A stretch of 64,000 bases of DNA from Aquiflexum balticum DSM 16537 (GTDB lineage: Bacteria; Bacteroidota; Bacteroidia; Cytophagales; Cyclobacteriaceae). The notes under the pieces are model-generated. The model ran no database searches. It was not told the origin of the DNA and saw nothing but the letters and a program-made list of their open reading frames with translations. The stretch's first letter is position 1; each line of letters begins with the position of its first letter. The stretch lies in the NCBI RefSeq assembly GCF_900176595.1, contig NZ_LT838813.1, positions 3,862,001-3,926,000 on the forward strand, in the 5' to 3' direction. This document shows positions 52,962 through 61,500 of this stretch, in pieces. The position numbers were made by a program, and so were the translations under genes.

Positions 52962-53810
52962 CTATTTTTCATCAGCTTCATCCATTCTACGAATGATACT
53001 TTCATGGAGGGAGTCCAGAAACTTGGTACGTCCGGTCTTGCGGATGCGAATTTCGAGGAAAGTGCGATGATATTGCCCCAATTCGATACCAAAGGTGTCT
53101 TCAAAAAATGCTGCAACTTCTTTCAGATCCGCAGTGCCATTGTTGAACACTCCACGAGCCTGAAGAGCATACATCAGTTCGATAAGAGAGACTTTGGAAT
53201 CTGTCCATGTTAGTTTCCCCTTCGGTTCACCTTGTGATCTTCCATTGCTTAAGTCCCTCATATCCAGTTTGTTCAATTCATCTTCCAAATAGACATTGAG
53301 CAGGTCATTGGCCAGGATGTTGGAAACCTTAAAATCATGGCTAGTTGAGAAGTTCGGGTCAGTTTCAAAGAAGAAAGAATCAAGCGTTAACCTTATGTCC
53401 TGTTTGCCCCTTACAAAATATTTGTGATCCAGGTAATTGCTGTGAGTACGGTAATAGCGGTAAAATTCCAGATTGTCATCAAAATATCGTTTCAGTTTGT
53501 CCAGTTCATTCTGATAGTATTTGCGTCTTACTTTGATACCTCCATTGGGCTTGTTGGTTTCAATGTTGAACACACTAAGATGGTAGATGAGCTTACTGAC
53601 GAATTTCGGTTTGATCTCCTTGAAAAACAGGATTTCGCTAGCTTGAGAATCTAATGGGTTTTTAGTCAAGCCCTCCCTTAACTGGTTAATGGCAATCAGG
53701 ACCATTTGAAAGCTCATCTCTGATTTTTTGAGGAGGTTATCTTCCTCCAGATCGATCATTCTAAGTTTGTCCTCTAAATCTTCATATTGTTGGTTATAAT
53801 TTTCAGGCAT
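52962..53810 (-). CDS. RteC-domain protein
   Basis: 282 residues. The C-terminal half has the RteC signature: LTWTDSKVSLIELMYALQARGVFNNG (about 198-223), AAFFEDTFGIELGQYHRTFLEIRIRK (about 232-257) and a helical end (LHESIIRRMDEADEK). RteC is the regulator that controls excision of CTnDOT-type conjugative transposons. It lies 39 bases after the metal ATPase on the same strand but probably has its own promoter. Its presence supports a conjugative or mobilisable element. Confidence 0.9.
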   Translation of the reverse strand: MPENYNQQYEDLEDKLRMIDLEEDNLLKKSEMSFQMVLIAINQLREGLTKNPLDSQASEILFFKEIKPKFVSKLIYHLSVFNIETNKPNGGIKVRRKYYQNELDKLKRYFDDNLEFYRYYRTHSNYLDHKYFVRGKQDIRLTLDSFFFETDPNFSTSHDFKVSNILANDLLNVYLEDELNKLDMRDLSNGRSQGEPKGKLTWTDSKVSLIELMYALQARGVFNNGTADLKEVAAFFEDTFGIELGQYHRTFLEIRIRKTGRTKFLDSLHESIIRRMDEADEK

Positions 53811-53849
53811 TTAAATAGTGAGTTTATTGATTCCATAGCATGTTCTAAG

Positions 53850-55802
53850 TTAATTTTGCTGTATCCTTACTGCATTTAAAATAGCCAATAATGCCACACC
53901 TACATCAGCAAAGACGGCTTCCCACATTGTGGCCAGGCCTCCGGCTCCAAGTGCCAGCACAATAAGCTTCACCCCAAAAGCTAGGCTGATATTTTGCCAT
54001 ACGATCCGTTTGGTTTGCTTGCCGAGCTGGATGGCCGTGGCAATTTTGGAAGGCTGGTCGGTCTGGATGACCACATCGGCCGTCTCGATGGCGGCATCAC
54101 TGCCCAGGCCGCCCATGGCCATGCCCACATCGGCCAGTGCCAATACAGGGGCATCATTGATGCCGTCTCCCACAAAGGCGATGACACGGTTGGCGTCTTT
54201 TTTCAATTCTTCCACTTTCTGTACCTTTTGTTCGGGCAGCAAGTCGCCAAATGCCTTGTCTATACCAAGTGTTTTTGCCACTTGCTGGGTCACAGCGTCC
54301 TTATCTCCGGACAGCATGATCAGTTCCCGAACCCCTGATTTGCGTATGGCTTCTATGGCCTGTGAGGCATCCTCTTTGAGTTCATCTGCTATCACCAGGT
54401 ATCCCGCATATTTTCCGCCTACTGCCGCATGGATGACGGTATTGACCTCCCCGGCAGCATCAGCACAGGTAACGATTCCTTCCTTGGCCATCAGTTTTTG
54501 ATTGCCGATCAACACTTGCTTTCCCTGCACCTTGCCTTTCAGGCCATGCCCTGCCACTTCTTCCTGTTGTTCGGGTTCTGAAATGTCTTTGCCCTGCGTC
54601 CTGGCATACTCCACAATCGCTTTGGCAATGGGGTGGGTGGATTTGCTTTCCATGTCTGCCGCCAGGCTAAGCCAGTCGATAGTGATGCCGTCCATGGTTA
54701 CAGCTTTTTGCACTTCAAATACTCCTTTGGTCAGGGTTCCGGTTTTGTCCATCACCACGGTATTGACTTTTGTCATGAGGTCGAGAAAGTTGGAGCCTTT
54801 GAATAGTATCCCTTTGCGGGAAGCTGCCCCGATCCCTCCAAAGTAGCCGAGTGGTATGGAGATCACCAGCGCACAGGGGCAGGAGATCACCAGGAAGATC
54901 AATGCCCGGTAAAGCCAGTCTTCAAACACATAGTTTTCTACAAAAAAGTAGGGCAGGAAGGCCAGTCCAACTGCAAGAAAAGTAACGATGGGCGTGTAAA
55001 CCCGCGCAAACCTGCGGATGAACTGTTCGGTTTTTGCCTTACGGGCGGTGGCGTTCTGCACCAGCTCCAGGATGCGTGCCAGCGAACTTTCGTTGAACAG
55101 CCTTGTGACTTTCAGTTCAATCAGCCTGTCGAGGTTGACCATGCCTGCCAGCACATTTTCTCCTTTGTTGTAGGTAGCCGGTTTGCTTTCACCCGTCAGA
55201 GCCGAAGTGTTGAAGCTGCTTTTTTCGCTCAGCATTTCCCCATCGAGCGGCACTTTTTCTCCGGGCTTAACCTGTATGGTTTCCCCGGTTTGTACTTCCT
55301 CCGGGTGTACGGTCACCGTTTGGCCGTTTCGTTGCACGGAGGCCGATTCAGGACGGATGTCCAGCAGGGCTTTGATGTTACGTTTGGCCCGGTTCACAGC
55401 TCCATCCTGAAACAGCTCACCGATGGCATAGAAAAGCATCACTGCCACTGCCTCGGGATACTCGCCTATGGCAAAGGCACCCAGCGTGGCTATGCCCATG
55501 AGGAAAAATTCCGTGAACACATCGCCCTTCAGTATGGCCTTCCAGCCTTTGACCAATACCGGCCAGCCCACAGGCAGATAGGCCAGCACATACCAACAGA
55601 TGCGGATCCAGCCCTGGAAAAATGCAGGCTGTCCCAACTGGTCAGCCGCAATTCCGGCCAGCAGCATGGCAAGGCTCACAATACCACTGCCCCAGGTTTG
55701 CAGGAAAGTGGAGGAGGTTTTTTCTTCTTGTTTCTTTTGTTTGTTTGGTTGCTGGTCGGTATCACAGCAAGCTTTGTCTTCTATATTGTTTGTATTGGCC
55801 AT
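53850..55802 (-). CDS. Zn/Cd/Pb-type P-type ATPase
   Basis: 650 residues from the ATG at 55802. The P1B core is complete: TGES (LTGESKPATYN), CPC in ISCPCALVISIPLGY, phosphorylation site DKTGTLTK, GDGINDAP, and C-terminal membrane K in FGVKLIVLALG and D in FADVGVALL. CPC with this K and D pair marks the Zn2+/Cd2+/Pb2+ group. The N-terminus has no GMxCxxC metal-binding domain, only a short cysteine pair (KACC, about 10-13). It exports the metal to the periplasm using ATP. Confidence 0.93.
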   Translation of the reverse strand: MANTNNIEDKACCDTDQQPNKQKKQEEKTSSTFLQTWGSGIVSLAMLLAGIAADQLGQPAFFQGWIRICWYVLAYLPVGWPVLVKGWKAILKGDVFTEFFLMGIATLGAFAIGEYPEAVAVMLFYAIGELFQDGAVNRAKRNIKALLDIRPESASVQRNGQTVTVHPEEVQTGETIQVKPGEKVPLDGEMLSEKSSFNTSALTGESKPATYNKGENVLAGMVNLDRLIELKVTRLFNESSLARILELVQNATARKAKTEQFIRRFARVYTPIVTFLAVGLAFLPYFFVENYVFEDWLYRALIFLVISCPCALVISIPLGYFGGIGAASRKGILFKGSNFLDLMTKVNTVVMDKTGTLTKGVFEVQKAVTMDGITIDWLSLAADMESKSTHPIAKAIVEYARTQGKDISEPEQQEEVAGHGLKGKVQGKQVLIGNQKLMAKEGIVTCADAAGEVNTVIHAAVGGKYAGYLVIADELKEDASQAIEAIRKSGVRELIMLSGDKDAVTQQVAKTLGIDKAFGDLLPEQKVQKVEELKKDANRVIAFVGDGINDAPVLALADVGMAMGGLGSDAAIETADVVIQTDQPSKIATAIQLGKQTKRIVWQNISLAFGVKLIVLALGAGGLATMWEAVFADVGVALLAILNAVRIQQN

Positions 55803-55815
55803 GATCTTGTCAGTT

Positions 55816-56433
55816 TTAATGTGTGAAAAAGGAAATGATCCCTGTAAGAATGAGTATGCCTCCTGAAACCAGCCCGGCATTGTGTTCCAGCCTGTGCCAG
55901 TTGAAGCGGTGCAGTCCTTTTTGTGCCAGGTACACCCAAAAGGTGATCCCCAACACGGAAACGATGGTATAAAGCAGGCCCACTGCCAGGATCATCGGCC
56001 AGCCGTACGTCCCTGCCATCAGGAAGTAGGCTTCAATCTCCAGGCAGGGCGAAAGAAACATCATGAATACCAGCAAGGTCACCACTTGTGTTGCTCCAGC
56101 TTTTTCCAGTTTTTGTTTTTCAGCAATGTGAAAGTGGTGGTGATGGTGGTGCTGGATGATAAAATACAAGCCGATGGCGATAAGCAATGAGGGAATGACC
56201 CAACGGGTGTAACTGTTCAGCGTTTCCGCCAATGACAGGCTGAACAAGCCCAGAAATACACCTAGCATAAACGTACTCAACGAATGGGCCAAAGCCGCCA
56301 CAGAGGCAATGCGAACCGTCTTGCTTCCTTGCCAGCCAAACCTTTCTTTCAAAGCCAGTACCGGCAGCCAGTGGCTGGGGATCAGCCCATGAAGGAGGCT
56401 GAGCATGATGGTACCGGTGAGTAAAGTGGTCAT
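55816..56433 (-). CDS. NicO/UreH-like membrane protein with poly-His loop
   Basis: 205 residues, about six membrane segments. It starts LHGLIPSHWLPVLALKERFGW, similar to the H-G-x-x-P-x-H of nickel/cobalt exporters, and has a run of six His followed by FH (about 96-103) in a loop, then LSPCLEIEAYF. The His run is a likely metal-binding site on the cytoplasmic side. It lies 13 bases before the Zn/Cd ATPase start. An efflux or metal-delivery role is inferred. Confidence 0.75.
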   Translation of the reverse strand: MTTLLTGTIMLSLLHGLIPSHWLPVLALKERFGWQGSKTVRIASVAALAHSLSTFMLGVFLGLFSLSLAETLNSYTRWVIPSLLIAIGLYFIIQHHHHHHFHIAEKQKLEKAGATQVVTLLVFMMFLSPCLEIEAYFLMAGTYGWPMILAVGLLYTIVSVLGITFWVYLAQKGLHRFNWHRLEHNAGLVSGGILILTGIISFFTH

Positions 56434-56456
56434 GATTGATCGGCCTGGGTTAAATT

Positions 56457-56762
56457 CTAAAATTCAATCTCGTTTTTGATAAAGTCCTTTGCGCCTTCCG
56501 GGCCTGATAATTCGAGCCAGACCGGAGAATCCTGATGGGCAACTGTAAGACCCAGTATTAAAAAGTCACAACAAAGCCGTTCGGTCTTGATGAAATTGTT
56601 CAGCAGATCTAGTGTTTGATCCGAGCTGTCAAATCTGTACCTGAACCCATTGGCAAGTTCCTGTTTTTCCAATACCCGCACTTTTAATGAAGCTATCACA
56701 GTAGCTTTTCTTTGCCTCAGCTCAGTAGTTGTGAGTTTGCAATTGATCGTGTTTTTGTCCAT
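56457..56762 (-). CDS. Small protein with CC motif in the metal island
   Basis: 101 residues: a short start, beta-rich middle (KVRVLEKQELANGFRYRF), then FIKTERLCCDFLILGLTV (about 57-74) and WLELSGPEGAKDFI. The C-C pair and GPEGAKxFI ending recur in small proteins near metal resistance genes, as I recall, which would fit a metal-binding role. No enzyme motif is seen. It is 23 bases upstream of the NicO-like gene. Confidence 0.65.
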   Translation of the reverse strand: MDKNTINCKLTTTELRQRKATVIASLKVRVLEKQELANGFRYRFDSSDQTLDLLNNFIKTERLCCDFLILGLTVAHQDSPVWLELSGPEGAKDFIKNEIEF

Positions 56763-56874
56763 TGTGTTGGTTTTAAGAAGTCCGGGACATGGGTGATAAT
56801 GAGCATTGAATCACACCCAGTTAAGTGTTTTACCTGAAAATACGTGTAAACCCAATGCACAGTAATTGCAATTT

Positions 56875-57291
56875 TCAACCTGTGCACTTCCCACAAACAC
56901 CCTTTACCACCAGGTTGGCTTCTTCGCTTTTGAAGTTGGTCGGCAGATTAATTTCCGGGATTTTGCATTTGGGTAAACAGAAGGTTTCGCTGCATACGCG
57001 GCAATGAAAATGCACATGCAAGTCCCTTTCGATATTGCATTCACATCCCTCTTCGCAGAGAGCGTATTTAGGCGCTCCGGTACCGTCATCAATGCTGTGT
57101 ACCAGTCCATTTTCCTGAAAGGTTTTCATGGTGCGGAATAGTGTCACCCTGTCAGACTTTTCAAATGCTTTTTCCAGGTCGGAAAGGCTGATGGCAGCCT
57201 CCTGACCAAACAGGGCTTCCAGCACCAACAGCCGCATGGCTGTTGGGCGAATGTCCTTTTCTTTGAGTTTATTTTCGAGTTCTTTGATCAT
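56875..57291 (-). CDS. Fur-family metalloregulator
   Basis: 138 residues: N-terminal winged helix (about 10-80, RPTAMRLLVLEALF, SLSDLEKAF, DRVTLFRTMKTFQENGLVH) and a metal-binding C-terminus (HVHFHCRVCSETFCLPKC at about 92-109, then GVCGKC). CxxC pairs are the structural zinc site of Fur/Zur proteins. It likely represses the surrounding genes and senses Zn or a similar metal. It lies 12 bases after czcB, inside the operon it may control. An inverted repeat TGCACAG/CTGTGCA (56856-56886) spans its 3' end. Confidence 0.88.
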   Translation of the reverse strand: MIKELENKLKEKDIRPTAMRLLVLEALFGQEAAISLSDLEKAFEKSDRVTLFRTMKTFQENGLVHSIDDGTGAPKYALCEEGCECNIERDLHVHFHCRVCSETFCLPKCKIPEINLPTNFKSEEANLVVKGVCGKCTG

Positions 57292-57303
57292 AGTTTGTGC
57301 ATT

Positions 57304-58530
57304 TTAGTGTTCATGTTCCGTTTCTCCTTTCTTCATCTCTGAAATCAGGTAATACGCATTGTTCCAGGCCACTTTAGCGTCTTTTGGAAGAGGTTCCAGC
57401 AGTTTGATTTCAACCCATCCGTCTTCGGTCATACCTGTTCGGATTTCCACGGCTTTAAACGCCCATTCGGTTTTGCCCTCTTCTTCATGCGCTTCCGCCA
57501 TAAAAATGTAGGGCTTGCCCTCTTCTTCAATGATCGCACCTTCCGGTAATGCTTTTACTTCATTATTACCGGTTCGTATCTTACCGTTAATGTACATGCC
57601 GGGGATCAGAAATTCTTCTTTTTGATCGATCTCAGCATGCACATGCACCGCTCTCGGATTTTGCTCAAACTGCTTGCCTACCGAAAAAATTTTGGCAGTC
57701 AAAGTAGCCCCCGGAACAGACTCCACAGTAAAGGCTATTTTCTGACCTTCTTTAACTTTATATACATCCTTTTCGAACACCATCAGATCAGCATGGATAT
57801 GGTCGGTATTGACGATCGTGAACATTTCAGTCTGAGGATCAACAAACTGTCCCACCTGAACCTTCACTTTTTCTATGTAGCCATTGATGGGACTTACCAC
57901 AGGTACATATTGGTAGATATCTCCATCTTGCACTTTTTCTACATTCAGACTGAGCTGTTTCAACTGGGCTTCATAGCCTTTCACTTCCCCTTTCATCGCC
58001 TGGTAATCGGCCAGCGTTTCCTGGTAAGTTTTACCTGAGCCTACTTCTTCTTCATACAACCGTTTCTGCCGTTGCATCTCCTTTTCCAGGTATTGCAGGC
58101 GGCTATGGGCCTTCACATAGTTGGTTTGAAGGTTGGTCAGGTTGGGGTGGGAAAGGTAGGCCAATACCTGCCCCTTATTTACCTTGTCGCCCTCTATCAC
58201 TTTTATGGAAGTAACATTGGCTCCCAGTATGGCTGTAACGGTGGCCTTATGCTGAGGTGGCACTTCCAACTGGCCGTTGGCCTCTACTGTCCCGGAGAGG
58301 GTTCGGGTGGGCAATGTATCCACTTTAATGCCCAGACTTTCAAACTTAAGGTTGGAAAGGTGGAGCTCCGCCATCCCTTCTTCGCTGTGGCCTTCTTCTT
58401 CATGTCTGCCTTCTCCTTCTGCATGATCTTCATGACCAGCTTCCTCAGTACCGGCCGATTTGCTGCCACATCCTGTAAATACCGATACCATAAGTACCAG
58501 CGCCAGTATGTATATGATTTGCTTTTTCAT
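57304..58530 (-). CDS. RND efflux adaptor, CzcB type
   Basis: 408 residues. It starts with a lipoprotein signal (lipobox FTGC21) then a His/Glu-rich stretch (about 31-56, GHEDHAEGEGRHEEEGHSEE), a likely metal-binding entry. The membrane-fusion body follows: barrel-sandwich (VTSIKVIEGDKVNKGQVLAYLSH), long coiled coil (about 135-200) and the second half (VVSPINGYIEKVKVQVGQFV). It links the inner-membrane CzcA to the outer-membrane channel and is lipid-anchored in the periplasm. Located just after the CzcA-TolC gene. Confidence 0.92.
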   Translation of the reverse strand: MKKQIIYILALVLMVSVFTGCGSKSAGTEEAGHEDHAEGEGRHEEEGHSEEGMAELHLSNLKFESLGIKVDTLPTRTLSGTVEANGQLEVPPQHKATVTAILGANVTSIKVIEGDKVNKGQVLAYLSHPNLTNLQTNYVKAHSRLQYLEKEMQRQKRLYEEEVGSGKTYQETLADYQAMKGEVKGYEAQLKQLSLNVEKVQDGDIYQYVPVVSPINGYIEKVKVQVGQFVDPQTEMFTIVNTDHIHADLMVFEKDVYKVKEGQKIAFTVESVPGATLTAKIFSVGKQFEQNPRAVHVHAEIDQKEEFLIPGMYINGKIRTGNNEVKALPEGAIIEEEGKPYIFMAEAHEEEGKTEWAFKAVEIRTGMTEDGWVEIKLLEPLPKDAKVAWNNAYYLISEMKKGETEHEH

Positions 58531-58557
58531 TGTTCTCTATTTTTTTATCTGTTGATG

Positions 58558-61500
58558 TTAATTTGATGTCCTTAAGTAGTATTCCAGTTGATAGCGGCTG
58601 TCCAGGTAGTTGCCAAACGCATCCCACGAGTCCACTTCTATGCGTATGGCATCCCGGATGTTTTGTAGAAACGTCACATAGTCAATAGCGCCTTCACGAT
58701 AGGCCGCGATAGCCCCTGATCTTTGCTCCTCTGCCAGGGGAAGCGCTTCATCACGATAATAAACCCAGGAGTTGTGCCATTTCAAATACTGTTCTCTTGA
58801 ATTCTGATAAGCTGTGTTTAGCTCCAGTTGAGTCTGGCGCAGGTTTTGGTTGGCTATATCCCTTTGGATTTTGGCAGACTGTGTCCTGCCCAGCTCAGGC
58901 CCGAAAAAGAGTGGAAAGCGTATCCCAATCTGATATTGATAAAAGCCGGGCTGTCCGTCAACCTGCTGCCAGCCATACTGCCCTTGCAACTGTGGGAGAA
59001 ACTGTGATCGCCTTTCTTTGATTGTGGCATCTGCTACCTTTACCCGCTGTTTTGAAACATTGAGCAAAGGATGGCTTATCAGAGAATCCGCTGCATAATT
59101 TAGCGGTTGATCCAACTGACCAGCCGGGATATCCGGTACCGTAAAAAGCGTATCGTTGGCAAACCACAGGTTGAGCCTTTGCAAAGCGCTCAGGTAATCG
59201 CGGTAAGCCTGCTCTTTTTGAATTTGCACCTGGTTAGCCTGATTGGAGGTAGCCAGGTATTCCAGTTTGGAGGTTGCTTCTGTTTCCAGCCTGATACGGG
59301 CCGCCCGCTCAATATCGATAAAAATAGAATCGAGCCGCTGATAGACCCGATAAGTATTTTTCGCGGCATAAGCTATGCCCCAGGCACGGCTTACTTCACG
59401 CTCCAGCTCTATCACGGAGAGGTCAAGTGCTTTTTCAGCCAGTGCCACCCGTTCTTTCTGGAGCCTGAGCTTTGGCCCTATGCCAAAGATGTCAATCTGC
59501 TGTTGGATACCGATTTTGGTATATACTCCCTCAGCACTCATCTCTGAACCATTTCCTACCTCTTCTTTACCGGTAAACACTTGTGTGTTACCAAAGTCCC
59601 AGGCTGTTTTTTTCAGTACCTCCTGGTTTTCTATTTCCAGGCGAGCTGATTGAATTTTTGGATAACTCTCAATTGCCCTCTCCCTGGCTTGCTCTAATGT
59701 AATCGTTGGTAGGCTGTCATTCTTTTGTTCCTGCTGCTGGGCATTAGCCATAGCCGGTACACCAAACAATCCACCACAAATAATCAATATGATGATCACA
59801 TTGACATTTGGTGCACTCAGGTTATTTCTTTTATCGCTTCTTCCTTCTACAAAAGTGTAAAGCACCGGCAGCACTACCAGCGTAAGCAAGGTGGCAGTAA
59901 GCATACCACCAATTACCACAGTAGCCAAAGGCCGCTGCACTTCTGCTCCTGCAGACGCTGAAAATGCCATAGGAAGAAATCCGAGAATATCCGTGGTTGC
60001 GGTAAGCATGATAGGCCTGATCCGTTCTTTAGTTCCTGTAAAAATGCGGTCCCTGATGCTGGTGACTCCTTCCTCTTTTAGGGAATTAAATCGGTTGATC
60101 AATACCAAACCGTTCAGGACAGCTACACCAAAAAGCACAATAAAACCAACTCCCGCTGAAATACTAAATGGCATATCTCTAACCCAAAGTGCAAATACTC
60201 CCCCAATAGCTGCCAGTGGAATAGCTATATAGATCATAATGGATTGAGAAAATGACTTTAGCGCAAAATAAAGCAGTATGAAGATCAAAAAGAGTGCTAT
60301 GGGAACAACAATTGTTAACCTGCTTTTAGCCCGCTCAAGGTTTTCAAACTCCCCACCGTAGGAAATATAATAACCCGGAGGCAAGTCTAGTTGTGCATCC
60401 AGTTTTTCCTGAATATCGTTTACTACTGACTCCACATCACGACCTCTTGTATTGACCCCCACATAAGTGCGTCTATACGTATTGTCCCGGGAGATCTGCA
60501 TGGGGCCAGGCACATAGCTAATGTCGGCCACTTCTTTTATCGGAACTTGGGTACCATCGGGTAGATCAATGTAGAGTGTGCGCAGGTCATCAATACTTTT
60601 CCGGTGCGCCTCATCAAAGCGGATGACCAGATCAAATCTTTTTTCACCTTCAAAAATCACCCCGGCCACACCACCTGCAAAGGCTGAACTCACATACTCA
60701 TTGATCTTTTGAATGTCCAATCCATATTGGGCAATTTTATCCCGATTGTAACGAACGGTCATTTGGGGAAGTCCTGATGTACGTTCTGGGTTTACATCAC
60801 CGGCTCCTGGCACGGTAGAAATTATATCCGCCATTTCCTGCACTTTTGCGGAAAGCACTTCCAGGTCTTCGCCATAGAGTTTTACGGCAATGTCCTCCCG
60901 TACCCCTTCCAGCAACTCATTAAAACGCAGCTCTACCGGCTGGGTAAATACCAGGTTAACCCCGGTCAGATTGGTTTCCAGCTTTTCCTTGATTTGCTCA
61001 ATTAGCTCGTCCTTGGTTTCAGCTGAAACCCATTTATCTTTATCTTTTTCCAATATGAGGTACATATCGGCTATATCCATCGGCATGGGGTCCGTAGGGA
61101 TATCGGCCACCCCAATTCTGGCAGTTACTGTTTTTATTTCGGGAAAACTTTCCAGCAACAGGTTCTCAATCTTGATTGATACCTCTTTAGACTCACTTAG
61201 GGAACTTCCGGGCCTGATGAGTGCCTGCATCGCGATATCTCCTTCATCAAGCTGTGGCACAAACTCCCCTCCCATACGTGAAAAAATGAAACCGGCTGCT
61301 ACTAGTAGCACAATAGCTACGGTGATCACAATTGCTTTAAAACGCAGCGCACCTTTTAGCAAAGGCAAATAAACCCATTGAATGCCATCTATTATTTTAT
61401 CACTAACCTTTTCCAGCCAGCGTTCAAATCGTCCAAACCAGTTCTTTTTGTTTTGAACAGGTTTCATAAACAAGGCCGACATCATCGGTACATACGTCAG

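Noticed and set aside
53929-54501. 190-codon plus-strand open frame across the metal ATPase gene
   Set aside because: Long only because the GC-rich gene has few stops on the other strand; the ATPase motifs are on the minus strand.
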